NCBI GenBank assembly: GCA_000224765.2
Contig: AGAU01000192.1
Location: 1-47,562, forward strand
Length of the DNA: 47,562 bases
Source: SAR324 cluster bacterium JCVI-SC AAA005
GTDB taxonomy: Bacteria; SAR324; NAC60-12
Reading direction: 5' to 3'
Shown: positions 35,453 through 43,471 of the stretch, in pieces
Numbering within the stretch: position 1 is the stretch's first letter
Layout: each line of letters opens with the position of its first letter
Notes under the pieces: model-generated
What the model was told of the DNA's origin: nothing
Database searches by the model: none
Seen by the model: the letters and a program-made list of their open reading frames with translations, nothing else
Translations under genes and position numbers: made by a program

Positions 35453-35479
35453 TTAGCACTCACTTCAGCCGAATGCTAA
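35453..35479. promoter_or_regulatory. CIRCE operator 2 (HrcA site), near-perfect
   Basis: TTAGCACTC, nine-base spacer, GAATGCTAA. Only one base differs from the full consensus (GAATGC for GAGTGC). Its position over the predicted +1 is the classical one for HrcA repression, and it would also be in the 5' leader of the mRNA. Confidence 0.92.
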
Positions 35480-35530
35480 TACTGGCATTGAACTGAAGCT
35501 AACCTTAAAATCGTTCGCAAAAGGAGAACC

Positions 35531-35812
35531 ATGATTCGTCCACTGCAAGATCGCATTTTGGTGAAACGCATTGAGGCGGAAGAGAAGACCTCTGGCGGTA
35601 TCATCATTCCAGACACCGCTAAGGAGAAGCCACAAGAAGGTGAAGTCGTTGCTGTCGGCAAGGGCAAGCGTCTAGACAATGGCAATGTGGTCGAACCAGA
35701 CGTGAAAGCTGGTGATCGCGTTCTTTTCAGCAAGTACGGCGGAACCGATGTCAAGGTCGATGATCAGGATTATCTGATCATGCGCGAAGATGATATTCTC
35801 GGCGTCCTCTGA
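35531..35812 (+). CDS. groES: Co-chaperonin GroES
   Basis: Seven-fold lid of the GroEL chaperonin. 93 residues, normal length. Starts [20 protein letters not shown], with the mobile loop [17 protein letters not shown] that docks on GroEL, then [16 protein letters not shown] and the end DDILGVL. AAAGGAGAA stands before the ATG. groEL follows 41 bp later in the same unit, under the HrcA-type promoter. Confidence 0.99.
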   Translation: MIRPLQDRILVKRIEAEEKTSGGIIIPDTAKEKPQEGEVVAVGKGKRLDNGNVVEPDVKAGDRVLFSKYGGTDVKVDDQDYLIMREDDILGVL

Positions 35813-35829
35813 TTTAATTCTACCGCTAA

Positions 35830-37512
<1,683 letters not shown>

Positions 37513-37569
37513 TCCATGCCCAGAAGTATTGACAGTCTCCAGGTACTGTCAGCTGGCTGAAAGCTTCAG

Positions 37570-37604
37570 AAGGTGGTTCGTCTAAAAGCGGACCACCTTT
37601 TTTT
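37570..37604 (+). terminator. Intrinsic terminator after groEL
   Basis: AAGGTGGTTCG (37570-37580), loop TCTAAAAG, CGGACCACCTT (37589-37599), with the stem running into a T-run to 37604. The arms pair over 11 positions with one G-U. A textbook Rho-independent terminator 58 bp past the groEL stop; it ends the groESL transcript before the MoxR gene. Confidence 0.93.
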
Positions 37605-37654
37605 ATGCCCACCAATGAGTAATCAAACACGATTATTGTTCCTCAACCTTTATT

Positions 37655-38626
37655 ATGAGCCAGCTACAGCAACAATTCTCCAAACTTCAGCAACACCTTA
37701 ACGAAGCTATCATTGGGCAAGCTCAGCTGACTGAGCGCATCCTGATTGCCCTACTCGCTAACGGTCACCTCTTAGTCGAAGGAGCTCCCGGGCTCGCCAA
37801 AACTCGAGCAATTCGCACAGTTGGTGATTTACTTGAATGTGATTTCCATCGAATCCAGTTCACTCCTGATCTACTACCAGCTGACATTACCGGCACAGAA
37901 ATTTATCGACCTCAAAATTCGAGTTTCCACTTCCAAAAAGGACCAGTCTTTCACAACCTTGTCTTAGCAGATGAGATCAACCGTGCTCCTGCTAAGGTTC
38001 AATCCGCATTGTTGGAAGCAATGGGTGAGCGGCAGGTTACTGTAGGGCGAGAGACCTATCCACTGCCAGAGCTTTTTTTAGTCATGGCCACTCAGAATCC
38101 CCTTGAGCAAGAAGGTACATACCCACTTCCAGAGGCTCAACTGGATCGTTTTCTCATGCTGGTACTGGTGGATTATCCTGAGGCTGAGGATGAGTTGCAG
38201 ATTCTCCAACTAGCTCGGCAGGAAACAGATCAAAAGTTCTCAAAGCAACACAAGAGCTATTCGCCTGTACCTCAAGAAGTAGTTTTTGCAGCCCGACAGG
38301 AAATACTCTCAATCTATATTTCACCAGAATTAGAGCGTTATCTGGTGGAATTAATACTGGCTACCCGTAAACCACAGCGATATTTACCAGAGCTGGCTTC
38401 AAAACTTCAGGTAGGAGCCAGTCCAAGAGGGACAATCGCCCTGGATGCCTGTGCACGCTCACGAGCATGGCTACAAGGTAGAGATTTTGTGAGTCCAGAT
38501 GATGTGCAGGAAATTTACTCAGACGTACTGCGTCACCGCATTTTGCTGAGCTATGAAGCTGAGGCGGATGGTTGGACGGCGGATCAAATTCTTCAAAAAT
38601 TATTGCAGCATGTTCCTGTTCCTTGA
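37655..38626 (+). CDS. MoxR family AAA+ ATPase
   Basis: 323 residues. Walker A GAPGLAKTRAI, Walker B LVLADEINRAPAKVQSALLE, sensor 1 LFLVMATQNPLEQEGTYPLPE and the arginine-finger stretch EAQLDRFLM are all present. MoxR ATPases act as chaperones for insertion of metal or maturation of partner proteins, usually encoded with a DUF58 protein and von Willebrand-domain proteins. None of these partners is in the window: the next gene, rsmE, faces the other way. It may therefore have distant partners. It follows the groEL terminator, so it needs its own promoter in 37605-37654. Confidence 0.94.
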   Translation: MSQLQQQFSKLQQHLNEAIIGQAQLTERILIALLANGHLLVEGAPGLAKTRAIRTVGDLLECDFHRIQFTPDLLPADITGTEIYRPQNSSFHFQKGPVFHNLVLADEINRAPAKVQSALLEAMGERQVTVGRETYPLPELFLVMATQNPLEQEGTYPLPEAQLDRFLMLVLVDYPEAEDELQILQLARQETDQKFSKQHKSYSPVPQEVVFAARQEILSIYISPELERYLVELILATRKPQRYLPELASKLQVGASPRGTIALDACARSRAWLQGRDFVSPDDVQEIYSDVLRHRILLSYEAEADGWTADQILQKLLQHVPVP

Positions 38627-38629
38627 CTA

Positions 38630-39376
38630 TCAATTTAGGTCACCAAATCGATGCTGAAAGATCGTCATCGCAGATATAGCTGCTGTTTCTGTGCGTAGAA
38701 TTCTTGGGCCTAGCGTAAGCGATCTAGCTTTTGCCCGATGCGCCAATGCAAGCTCAGAAGCGTGCCATCCTCCCTCAGGGCCAATCCAGAGGGTGTGCTT
38801 TTGTCCCATTATTTCCTCTCGAGAGACCGGCCACTCCGACGCATCCAGTAGAGGGCCAAAGACCCAATGTTGATTTACCGCAGTCAGCTGGCCCAGTGCT
38901 GCTTCGAGTGATTGAAACCATGCCCAATCCGGTGAAAACTGACGACCTGACTGCTTACAGGCCTCACTCATGATGCGTTCCCAGCGCTGCTGAGTATTTA
39001 TCGTAGGAGTCTCGGCACGACCGCTCGAAAACTCTCCTTGAAAGAGCACCACACGGCTCACCCCCAGTTCCACACCTTTCTGGAGTATTAACTCCAGAGC
39101 TTTCTCTTTGGGCAAAGCCAACCACAACTCGAGCGATAACGGTGATGGCTCCGGCACAACTACGGCTTCCAGAACCTCAAACTCTAATCGCTGTCTCATC
39201 CAGTTTAGCAGTTTCACACGAAACCGCTGTCCAAGCCGATCCTGCAATAGAAAGTCATCTCCCGATCGTAAACGTCTGGATTGGCTTATATGCCGAACTT
39301 CCTCTCCTTGCAGTTCAGCACGTAGGGCAAGGCGTAGTTCACCCTCAAATTTGAAATAAGCAGACATTTTCGACAA
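38630..39376 (-). CDS. rsmE: 16S rRNA m3U1498 methyltransferase
   Basis: SPOUT-class methyltransferase that methylates U1498 of 16S rRNA. 248 residues. The N-terminal PUA-like domain contains EEVRHISQSRRLRSGD (usually HxxxVLRxxxGD); the knot region includes ALPKEKALELILQKGVELGV, the SAM loop LWIGPEGGWHASELALA and LGPRILRTETAAISAM, all diagnostic. Ends four bases from the MoxR stop (convergent). Confidence 0.95.
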   Translation of the reverse strand: MSKMSAYFKFEGELRLALRAELQGEEVRHISQSRRLRSGDDFLLQDRLGQRFRVKLLNWMRQRLEFEVLEAVVVPEPSPLSLELWLALPKEKALELILQKGVELGVSRVVLFQGEFSSGRAETPTINTQQRWERIMSEACKQSGRQFSPDWAWFQSLEAALGQLTAVNQHWVFGPLLDASEWPVSREEIMGQKHTLWIGPEGGWHASELALAHRAKARSLTLGPRILRTETAAISAMTIFQHRFGDLN

Positions 39377-39399
39377 AACTTGTTGAAATACTATATACT
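39370..39399 (+). promoter_or_regulatory. Strong rightward sigma-70 promoter upstream of the structured region
   Basis: TCGACA (39370-39375), 18-bp spacer, TATACT (39394-39399): five of six matches in each box. The -35 box overlaps the start of the leftward rsmE gene. Predicted start of transcription is about 39406, giving a 270-base leader before the gene at 39680. Confidence 0.65.
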
Positions 39400-39405
39400 A
39401 ATGGG

Positions 39406-39670
39406 AAATAATCGGACGGGGAGTTGCAACGAGGTACCTGATGAACTGTACCCCGTAGCATCTCGAAGAGCGGTTAGAGGCCCTTGCGGACGGCGACTTC
39501 CATTGGCGTCAGCCGATGACGGCACTTCCGGCGGGTGTAAAGCCGTTGTGTTGGAAGCAGATAACGTTTGGGCGTTTTCATAGATTCCCATATACAAGAG
39601 ATTGCGACGAGCACTCATAGATAACACAAGTTTGTTATCGGCAGGAGATCACAGAACTTTAGCAGAATGA
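39406..39670 (+). ncRNA. Candidate structured RNA or long leader, GC-rich
   Basis: Between rsmE and the small gene at 39680 lies a block (about 39411-39560) with roughly 59% GC by direct count, well above its AT-rich flanks. It holds several nested complementary pairs: ACGGGG/CCCCGT with GGTAC/GTACC inside (39416-39457), CTTCCA (39508-39513) with TGGAAG (39552-39557), and within that GACGGC/GCCGTT around a small CAC/GTG stem. ATGGGAA at 39401 is complementary to TTCCCAT at 39585-39591. With a good promoter just upstream, this looks like a folded RNA. It matches no riboswitch, 6S, tmRNA, RNase P or SRP signature I know. A coding remnant is the main alternative, as two other frames stay open here. 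Confidence 0.45.
39620..39639. repeat. 7-bp inverted repeat ahead of the RHH-like gene
   Basis: GATAACA (39620-39626), six-base spacer, TGTTATC (39633-39639), perfect arms, 40 bp before the start at 39680. It could be an operator for the DNA-binding protein encoded next, which would make an autoregulated gene, or a hairpin in the leader RNA. Confidence 0.5.
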
Positions 39671-39679
39671 TGAGGTAAT

Positions 39680-39949
39680 ATGCCGCGGGGAGGATTTCGA
39701 GAAGGCGCTGGGCGTAAGAAGGAATACACCGAACCGGTGCGAAAGATCTTGTTGGGCTTGCCTGAGTCGGTGCTACAGGAGTTAGATCAATATGCTGATC
39801 AACACAATTTATCACGCCCGAAAGCAATAGCTGCCTTGTTGAAACAAATCAATCGTCTAAAAGAACCAGCTCGGCAAAAAACACAACACAAGGTTGTTCT
39901 GCAGGAACTCAAGTCACTTCGAGAGAAACTTAAGAAGAGTTCCGACTGA
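39680..39949 (+). CDS. Small DNA-binding protein, ribbon-helix-helix-like
   Basis: 89 residues, strongly basic. The start PRGGFREGAGRKKEY is the Gly-Arg-rich GxREGAGRK motif common in small DNA-binding and phage or plasmid proteins. Residues of about 20-58 (RKILLGLPESVLQELDQYA, then LSRPKAIAALL) fit a ribbon-helix-helix: a short strand with LPESVL, then two helices. The tail is a charged helix. GAGG lies five bases before the ATG. Its own operator may be the inverted repeat at 39620. RHH proteins are often antitoxins, but no toxin gene follows: the next rightward gene is fxsA. Confidence 0.78.
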   Translation: MPRGGFREGAGRKKEYTEPVRKILLGLPESVLQELDQYADQHNLSRPKAIAALLKQINRLKEPARQKTQHKVVLQELKSLREKLKKSSD

Positions 39950-40103
39950 GTTGAATTGGCTCCTCTACATCATCAGCAGAATCTTTCTGCAACTGTTGGA
40001 GTCGCTGGCGAGATACTTCAAAACGTCTTCTCGAGATACGGCGTTCAATGATGCCCAAAGTAACTATCGACACAAATATCATTAATATTAGCACCAATCC
40101 CAT
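39930..40103 (-). CDS. 57-residue single-helix membrane protein
   Basis: A frame from ATG 40103 to TAA 39930 encodes 57 residues: one membrane helix at the start (MGLVLILMIFVSIVTLGII), then a very charged tail (ERRISRRRFEVSRQRLQQLQ) and an acidic end. TCAGGA lies just before the ATG. The last 20 bp overlap, tail to tail, the 3' end of the gene at 39680. It starts 25 bp from the divergent fxsA. Topology is N-out, C-in. Function unknown; the helix-plus-coil layout resembles small regulators or phage-shock-type proteins only in a general way. Confidence 0.6.
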   Translation of the reverse strand: MGLVLILMIFVSIVTLGIIERRISRRRFEVSRQRLQQLQKDSADDVEEPIQLSRNSS

Positions 40104-40128
40104 TTTTCCTGACCTCTAAATTATAACT

Positions 40129-40530
40129 ATGCTCTGGAAACTGTTTCTGGCCTTTACACTCATTCCTGTCAGTGAAATCTATATCCTGATCACAATCGGG
40201 GGACAGATTGGAATTCTACCCTCCATAGCGTTGGTCATTTTAACTGGAATTGTAGGAGCTAGTCTTGCTCGCAGTCAAGGCCTACAGACCTTAGGACGAA
40301 TTCGGGATTCTTTTCAACAGGGGTTGGTTCCGGGAGAAGAGTTGCTCAACGCTCTACTGATCGCTATCGCTGGGATTGTCCTACTCACGCCCGGATTTTT
40401 GACCGATGCTGCAGGGTTATTTCTGCTTATTCCAGCAACCCGGACTCTATGCCGAGAATGGCTTAAACGTCGCATGGAATCAGTATATGCTCAACGTAAT
40501 GCGGACAATGGTCCGATTATTCACGGCTAG
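40129..40530 (+). CDS. fxsA: FxsA family membrane protein
   Basis: 133 residues with three to four membrane helices. Family wording is clear: FTLIPVSEIYILITIGGQIG, then LVILTGIVGASLARSQGL and LLLTPGFLTDAAGLFLLIP (here VLLTPGFLTDAAGL). In E. coli FxsA overproduction relieves F-plasmid exclusion of phage T7 by binding PifA; its normal role is unknown. The C-terminal tail is cytosolic and charged. Confidence 0.92.
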   Translation: MLWKLFLAFTLIPVSEIYILITIGGQIGILPSIALVILTGIVGASLARSQGLQTLGRIRDSFQQGLVPGEELLNALLIAIAGIVLLTPGFLTDAAGLFLLIPATRTLCREWLKRRMESVYAQRNADNGPIIHG

Positions 40531-40559
40531 GTATCCTCACTGATTTTCACGCAGGCAGC

Positions 40560-40778
40560 ATGGACGCAAAATCTCCCGCCCTAATTGTACAGCAAGCCTC
40601 TAAGGTACTGAGTCTGGAGACTGTCAAACGAGGCAAGCGCCCGTATGACAACGCTTTGATCACAGAACAGTTGGATCGAGTAGAAAAATTGGTGAGCAGG
40701 GATCATGCAAACGAATTGATTCGACTCTATCGTCTGCATGATCCCAATGTGGATGGAACGTCATGGCCACTACGTTGA
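40560..40778 (+). CDS. Small hypothetical protein after fxsA
   Basis: Not recognised. 72 residues, soluble and basic in the middle (ETVKRGKRPYDN), then helical (QLDRVEKLVSRDHANELIRLYRL). GCAGG precedes the ATG at 40560. It follows fxsA by 29 bp in the same direction. Convergent with the gene at 40792. No motif seen; moderate confidence that it is expressed. Confidence 0.5.
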   Translation: MDAKSPALIVQQASKVLSLETVKRGKRPYDNALITEQLDRVEKLVSRDHANELIRLYRLHDPNVDGTSWPLR

Positions 40779-40791
40779 GGACAGTGACGCT

Positions 40792-41172
40792 TCACATGAA
40801 CAAACTGGACAACCGAGGAGCAGGCTGTCCATTTCGAAAATCAGCGCCTGACATCAACTCCTGATGAAGCATCAGGCTCAGTGGCACCGCTTGGGGTTGC
40901 GATCGCAAAAACAGTTGCGATAGTGCAGGCTTCGGATCTTCCTCTGATTGAAAGTCCTTACCCGACATCAACCGAGCCTTCGTCTTGGGAACTGTTTCCT
41001 GGACAGTAACCGGACGATGGTTCTCAGTGTTTTGAACGATCTGCAACAGCAGTTCACGTTCTCGTTGGTCTTGGCCGCGCTGCTCGATCAGACGTTCATT
41101 CATATCGATCAGGCGGTTGTTCAGACCAATCAACCACTCTTGTTGTTGCGTCTGCAACAGGTTGCTCTGCAT
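40792..41172 (-). CDS. Hypothetical protein with two LMSG-x-DF repeats
   Basis: Not recognised. 126 residues from the ATG at 41172, with GGAG eight bases ahead; a GTG three codons earlier is possible. The first half is a Gln/Arg-rich coiled-coil helix (LLQTQQQEWLIGLNNRLIDM, then NERLIEQRGQDQRERELLLQ). The second half contains two copies of a short unit: LMSGKDFQSEEDPKPALSQLF and, about 35 residues later, LMSGADFRNGQPAPRLSSLF. The repeated L-M-S-G-x-D-F...L-S-x-L-F pattern may be a linear binding motif for a partner protein. No neighbours explain it. Confidence 0.6.
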   Translation of the reverse strand: MQSNLLQTQQQEWLIGLNNRLIDMNERLIEQRGQDQRERELLLQIVQNTENHRPVTVQETVPKTKARLMSGKDFQSEEDPKPALSQLFLRSQPQAVPLSLMLHQELMSGADFRNGQPAPRLSSLFM

Positions 41173-41723
41173 TTTCGTCACTCCATGACTACTCGGTTCT
41201 CATCCTGAAAACCGCATTACATTGGGTACGCCCTCGCCCTGCCAAAGGAAGTACCAAACTAACTCTCTGATCCCAACATCTAGAGTCAGAACACAGCAAA
41301 AACTCGAGCTACTGGCTCCATGCCGCTAGCAACACCATGTTGAACGATTCTGGAAGAAACTTTGGTTTCGGAGAATTCGTTAGGCGAGAATAAACCGGTT
41401 GGGAGGGTGCAGGGTCGATCAAAGCATGTCGTGTCTAATGACAGACTGGTTAGCATCTTGCTGTTCTCTTAAGACTAGCCTGCCTCCGATGGCAGGTGAA
41501 TTATGCGACAGATTTTAGATGAATCGGTCGCTGATGGGATAGCTCAGACTAAGCACTCCCGCTGATGGGGAGTGCAAGAAACCTATGCAAAAAGGGTTCG
41601 GACTGCAAGAAAAAAATCTGACTTATTCAGATTTTTTTTATTTCTACAACTCATCCAACTCGATTTCACTCTCTGTTTCAGAGTTCAAAGTTACCGCAGA
41701 TGGCATTTTTCGATAGCTAGCAG
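41173..41723 (+). other. Gene-free region with several hairpins
   Basis: 550 bp without a supported coding frame. It contains CCTGCC-TCCGAT-GGCAGG (41479-41496), an 8-bp stem GCACTCCC/GGGAGTGC with a seven-base loop (41553-41575), and an intrinsic terminator at 41610. The run of stems ending in a terminator, with no ORF before it, suggests a small RNA gene reading rightward and ending near 41639. Its 5' end is not visible: I found no convincing promoter. It has no recognisable RNase P, tmRNA, SRP or 6S signature. Confidence 0.4.
41610..41639 (+). terminator. Intrinsic terminator in the gene-free region
   Basis: AAAAAAATCTGA (41610-41621), loop CTTAT, TCAGATTTTTTT (41627-41638), continuing in T. 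The arms are exact complements. A- and T-runs on both sides make it work in both directions in principle. No protein gene ends upstream on the plus strand nearer than 40778. Confidence 0.8.
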
Positions 41724-42410
41724 ATGGATTTACAACAAGAACAACAGCAATGGTGGGTTCGCTGGCAAGAGGGACGCATCGGCTTTCATCTTCCAGAAGT
41801 CAATCCTCTGCTTATTCGCCATGTACATTCCTTGGCAACTGACACTCACCCCAATGAGAGATCCTGTATCCTTGTCCCACTCTGCGGAAAATCAAAGGAC
41901 TTGATCTGGCTTCAAAGTCACTTTCACAAGGTCATCGGAGTGGAGTTGGTTCCTCAGGCCGTCGAGGCTTTTTTTGAAGAAAACCAAATCACTCCGACTT
42001 ACTCCCTGAGAGATTCCTTCGCAACTTATCTACACGGCAATCTAGCATTGCTACAGGGCGATATCTTCCAAATGAGTTCCAAATATCTGGAGGATCGCCC
42101 TATCCAGGCAATCTTTGATCGGGCTTCCCTGATTGCCCTACCCGATAAATTACGGAAAAATTATGTAGCGTTACTCCGCAGTCTAGGTTCTTGCAACACG
42201 AAGCTATTATTGGTAACGCTTGCTTATGAAGAAGGTATGATCAGCGGTCCGCCACACTCGATTCCAGAAAATAAAATCTTCGAGTTGTTTGCCTTCGCTA
42301 CCAACATCGAGCTGCTGGAAAAACAAGATATTCTACCCGAATCTCCCAACTTCCAGAAAGCTGGGCTCCGTTGGGCCTACGAAGCCGTTTACCTGATTAC
42401 CTTCCCATGA
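41724..42410 (+). CDS. Thiopurine S-methyltransferase (TPMT) family protein
   Basis: 228-residue SAM-dependent methyltransferase. The bacterial TPMT wording is clear: WWVRWQEGRIGFHLPEVNP, then LVPLCGKSKDLIWLQ (SAM loop), VIGVELVPQAVEAFF, and FDRASLIALP. Bacterial members methylate thiols, selenium or tellurium compounds; the natural substrate is not set by sequence. Its stop overlaps the kdsB start (ATGA), so the two are translationally coupled, which is an unusual pairing. A longer overlapping frame at 41572 is a shadow. Confidence 0.92.
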   Translation: MDLQQEQQQWWVRWQEGRIGFHLPEVNPLLIRHVHSLATDTHPNERSCILVPLCGKSKDLIWLQSHFHKVIGVELVPQAVEAFFEENQITPTYSLRDSFATYLHGNLALLQGDIFQMSSKYLEDRPIQAIFDRASLIALPDKLRKNYVALLRSLGSCNTKLLLVTLAYEEGMISGPPHSIPENKIFELFAFATNIELLEKQDILPESPNFQKAGLRWAYEAVYLITFP

Positions 42411-43144
42411 AAATTCTTGCAGTTATACCGGCTCGCTATGAGTCTTCACGATTCCCTGGCAAACCATTGGTTGACCTGCATGGGAAGCCAATGATTCAGC
42501 ATGTATACGAACGAGTTCAACAAGTTCCCTCAGTAGGGCAGGTCCTCGTAGCCACCGATGATGAATGTATCATCAACGCTGTCCAAGCCTTTGGTGGTCA
42601 AGCCTGTATGACTTCGCCTAATCACCCGACCGGGACAGATCGAATCGTGGAAGTGATCCAGAGTCAGCCTTGTGAGTGGGTGCTCAATGTGCAGGGAGAT
42701 GAACCAACCATCGCACCTAGTGTTTTAGAAACACTCATCCAGCGAGCACTTGCAGATGGCAGCTGTCCCATGGCAACTCTCGTTTTTCGTAGTGATGATC
42801 CCAACACCTGGCAAGACCCACATGTCGTCAAAGCCATACTAGCACAAAATCAACGAGCTCTCTATTTCTCACGATCACCCGTACCCTATGCCCGAGATCA
42901 AGTATTTCGTGGTTGCTGGAAGCACTTTGGGGTCTACCTCTACCGCCGTGACTTCCTGCTGGAATTTGCCAACTGGCCCACAACTCCCCTTGAACAACAA
43001 GAGCAGTTAGAACAATTGCGGGTTCTGGAAAATGGATATTCAATCCTTTGCGTAGAATCTCCCGTGGATAGTATTGGAGTAGATGTGCCAGAGGACCTTG
43101 CACACGTCGCTCAACTGATCACAACAGGAATGATCCAAGATTGA
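42407..43144 (+). CDS. kdsB: 3-deoxy-manno-octulosonate cytidylyltransferase (CMP-Kdo synthetase)
   Basis: Activates Kdo with CTP for the LPS inner core. 245 residues from the ATG at 42407, overlapping the TPMT stop by four bases; the upstream extension lies inside that gene. Motifs: IPARYESSRFPGKPL (nucleotide loop), NHPTGTDRI, VLNVQGDEPTI, and YFSRSPVPYARD with KHFGVYLYRRDFL. Shows that the organism makes a Kdo-containing LPS. Confidence 0.97.
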   Translation: MKILAVIPARYESSRFPGKPLVDLHGKPMIQHVYERVQQVPSVGQVLVATDDECIINAVQAFGGQACMTSPNHPTGTDRIVEVIQSQPCEWVLNVQGDEPTIAPSVLETLIQRALADGSCPMATLVFRSDDPNTWQDPHVVKAILAQNQRALYFSRSPVPYARDQVFRGCWKHFGVYLYRRDFLLEFANWPTTPLEQQEQLEQLRVLENGYSILCVESPVDSIGVDVPEDLAHVAQLITTGMIQD

Positions 43145-43471
43145 TTCTTACTAATTTAGATAATTTAAATTATTTTTATTAAGAAAGCCCGTTGCATTTC
43201 ACTACCTCAATCTCTTATTATGTAACTTATTACTAGAAGTTACAGTTTTATCAGATCATTAACTTTTGCTGATTTTTTCAATAAAAATGAAGATTTTTGA
43301 TCGTACTAGTGCACTCAAAAAATGTATTTTATAAGCTACAGTTACATTCTTGACAAGAACATATCTCTACTGAAATTGACTGGATTCTTCCTCCTAACTA
43401 CGGTTTGTTTTTCTATTTGAAAACAAACCAAATCCTCATATTCATTTTTCAAATTTATCGAGAGACGTTCT
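43145..43471. promoter_or_regulatory. AT-rich intergenic region with palindromes, ahead of the aldolase gene
   Basis: 327 bp, very AT-rich. It holds a perfect 14-bp palindrome ATAATTTAAATTAT (43160-43173) just after kdsB, followed by TTTTATT, which could act as a weak terminator. TGTAACTT (43221-43228) and AAGTTACA (43237-43244) form an 8-bp inverted repeat. TTGACA occurs at about 43352 but lacks a good -10 box. GAGAG lies before the aldolase ATG. The aldolase promoter must be here. Confidence 0.45.
43221..43244. repeat. 8-bp inverted repeat, possible operator
   Basis: TGTAACTT and AAGTTACA, perfect arms with an eight-base spacer, about 230 bp before the aldolase start. Spacing and symmetry suit a dimeric repressor site. 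No regulator gene is adjacent, so the binding protein is unknown. Confidence 0.45.

Noticed and set aside
39391..39627. 78-residue minus-strand open frame across the GC-rich block
   Set aside because: It overlaps a plus-strand promoter and two other open frames, has no protein-like pattern and no ribosome site; open frames are expected in a GC-rich block.
39680..39949. Antitoxin of a toxin-antitoxin pair
   Set aside because: No toxin-like gene is adjacent: the next gene rightward is fxsA and the overlapping minus-strand ORF is a membrane protein.
41536..41580. tRNA-like text GGGATAGCTCAG followed by a stem with a seven-base loop
   Set aside because: The stem is eight pairs rather than five, there is no matching acceptor stem and no T-arm, and the loop lacks U33, so it is a plain hairpin.
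41173..41723. RNase P, tmRNA, SRP or 6S RNA gene
   Set aside because: None of the conserved core sequences of the first three are present, and the hairpins are separate rather than one long rod as in 6S.
42371..42406. Upstream extension of kdsB
   Set aside because: It lies within the TPMT gene and adds residues not seen in KdsB; the ATG at 42407 starts the family N-terminus.
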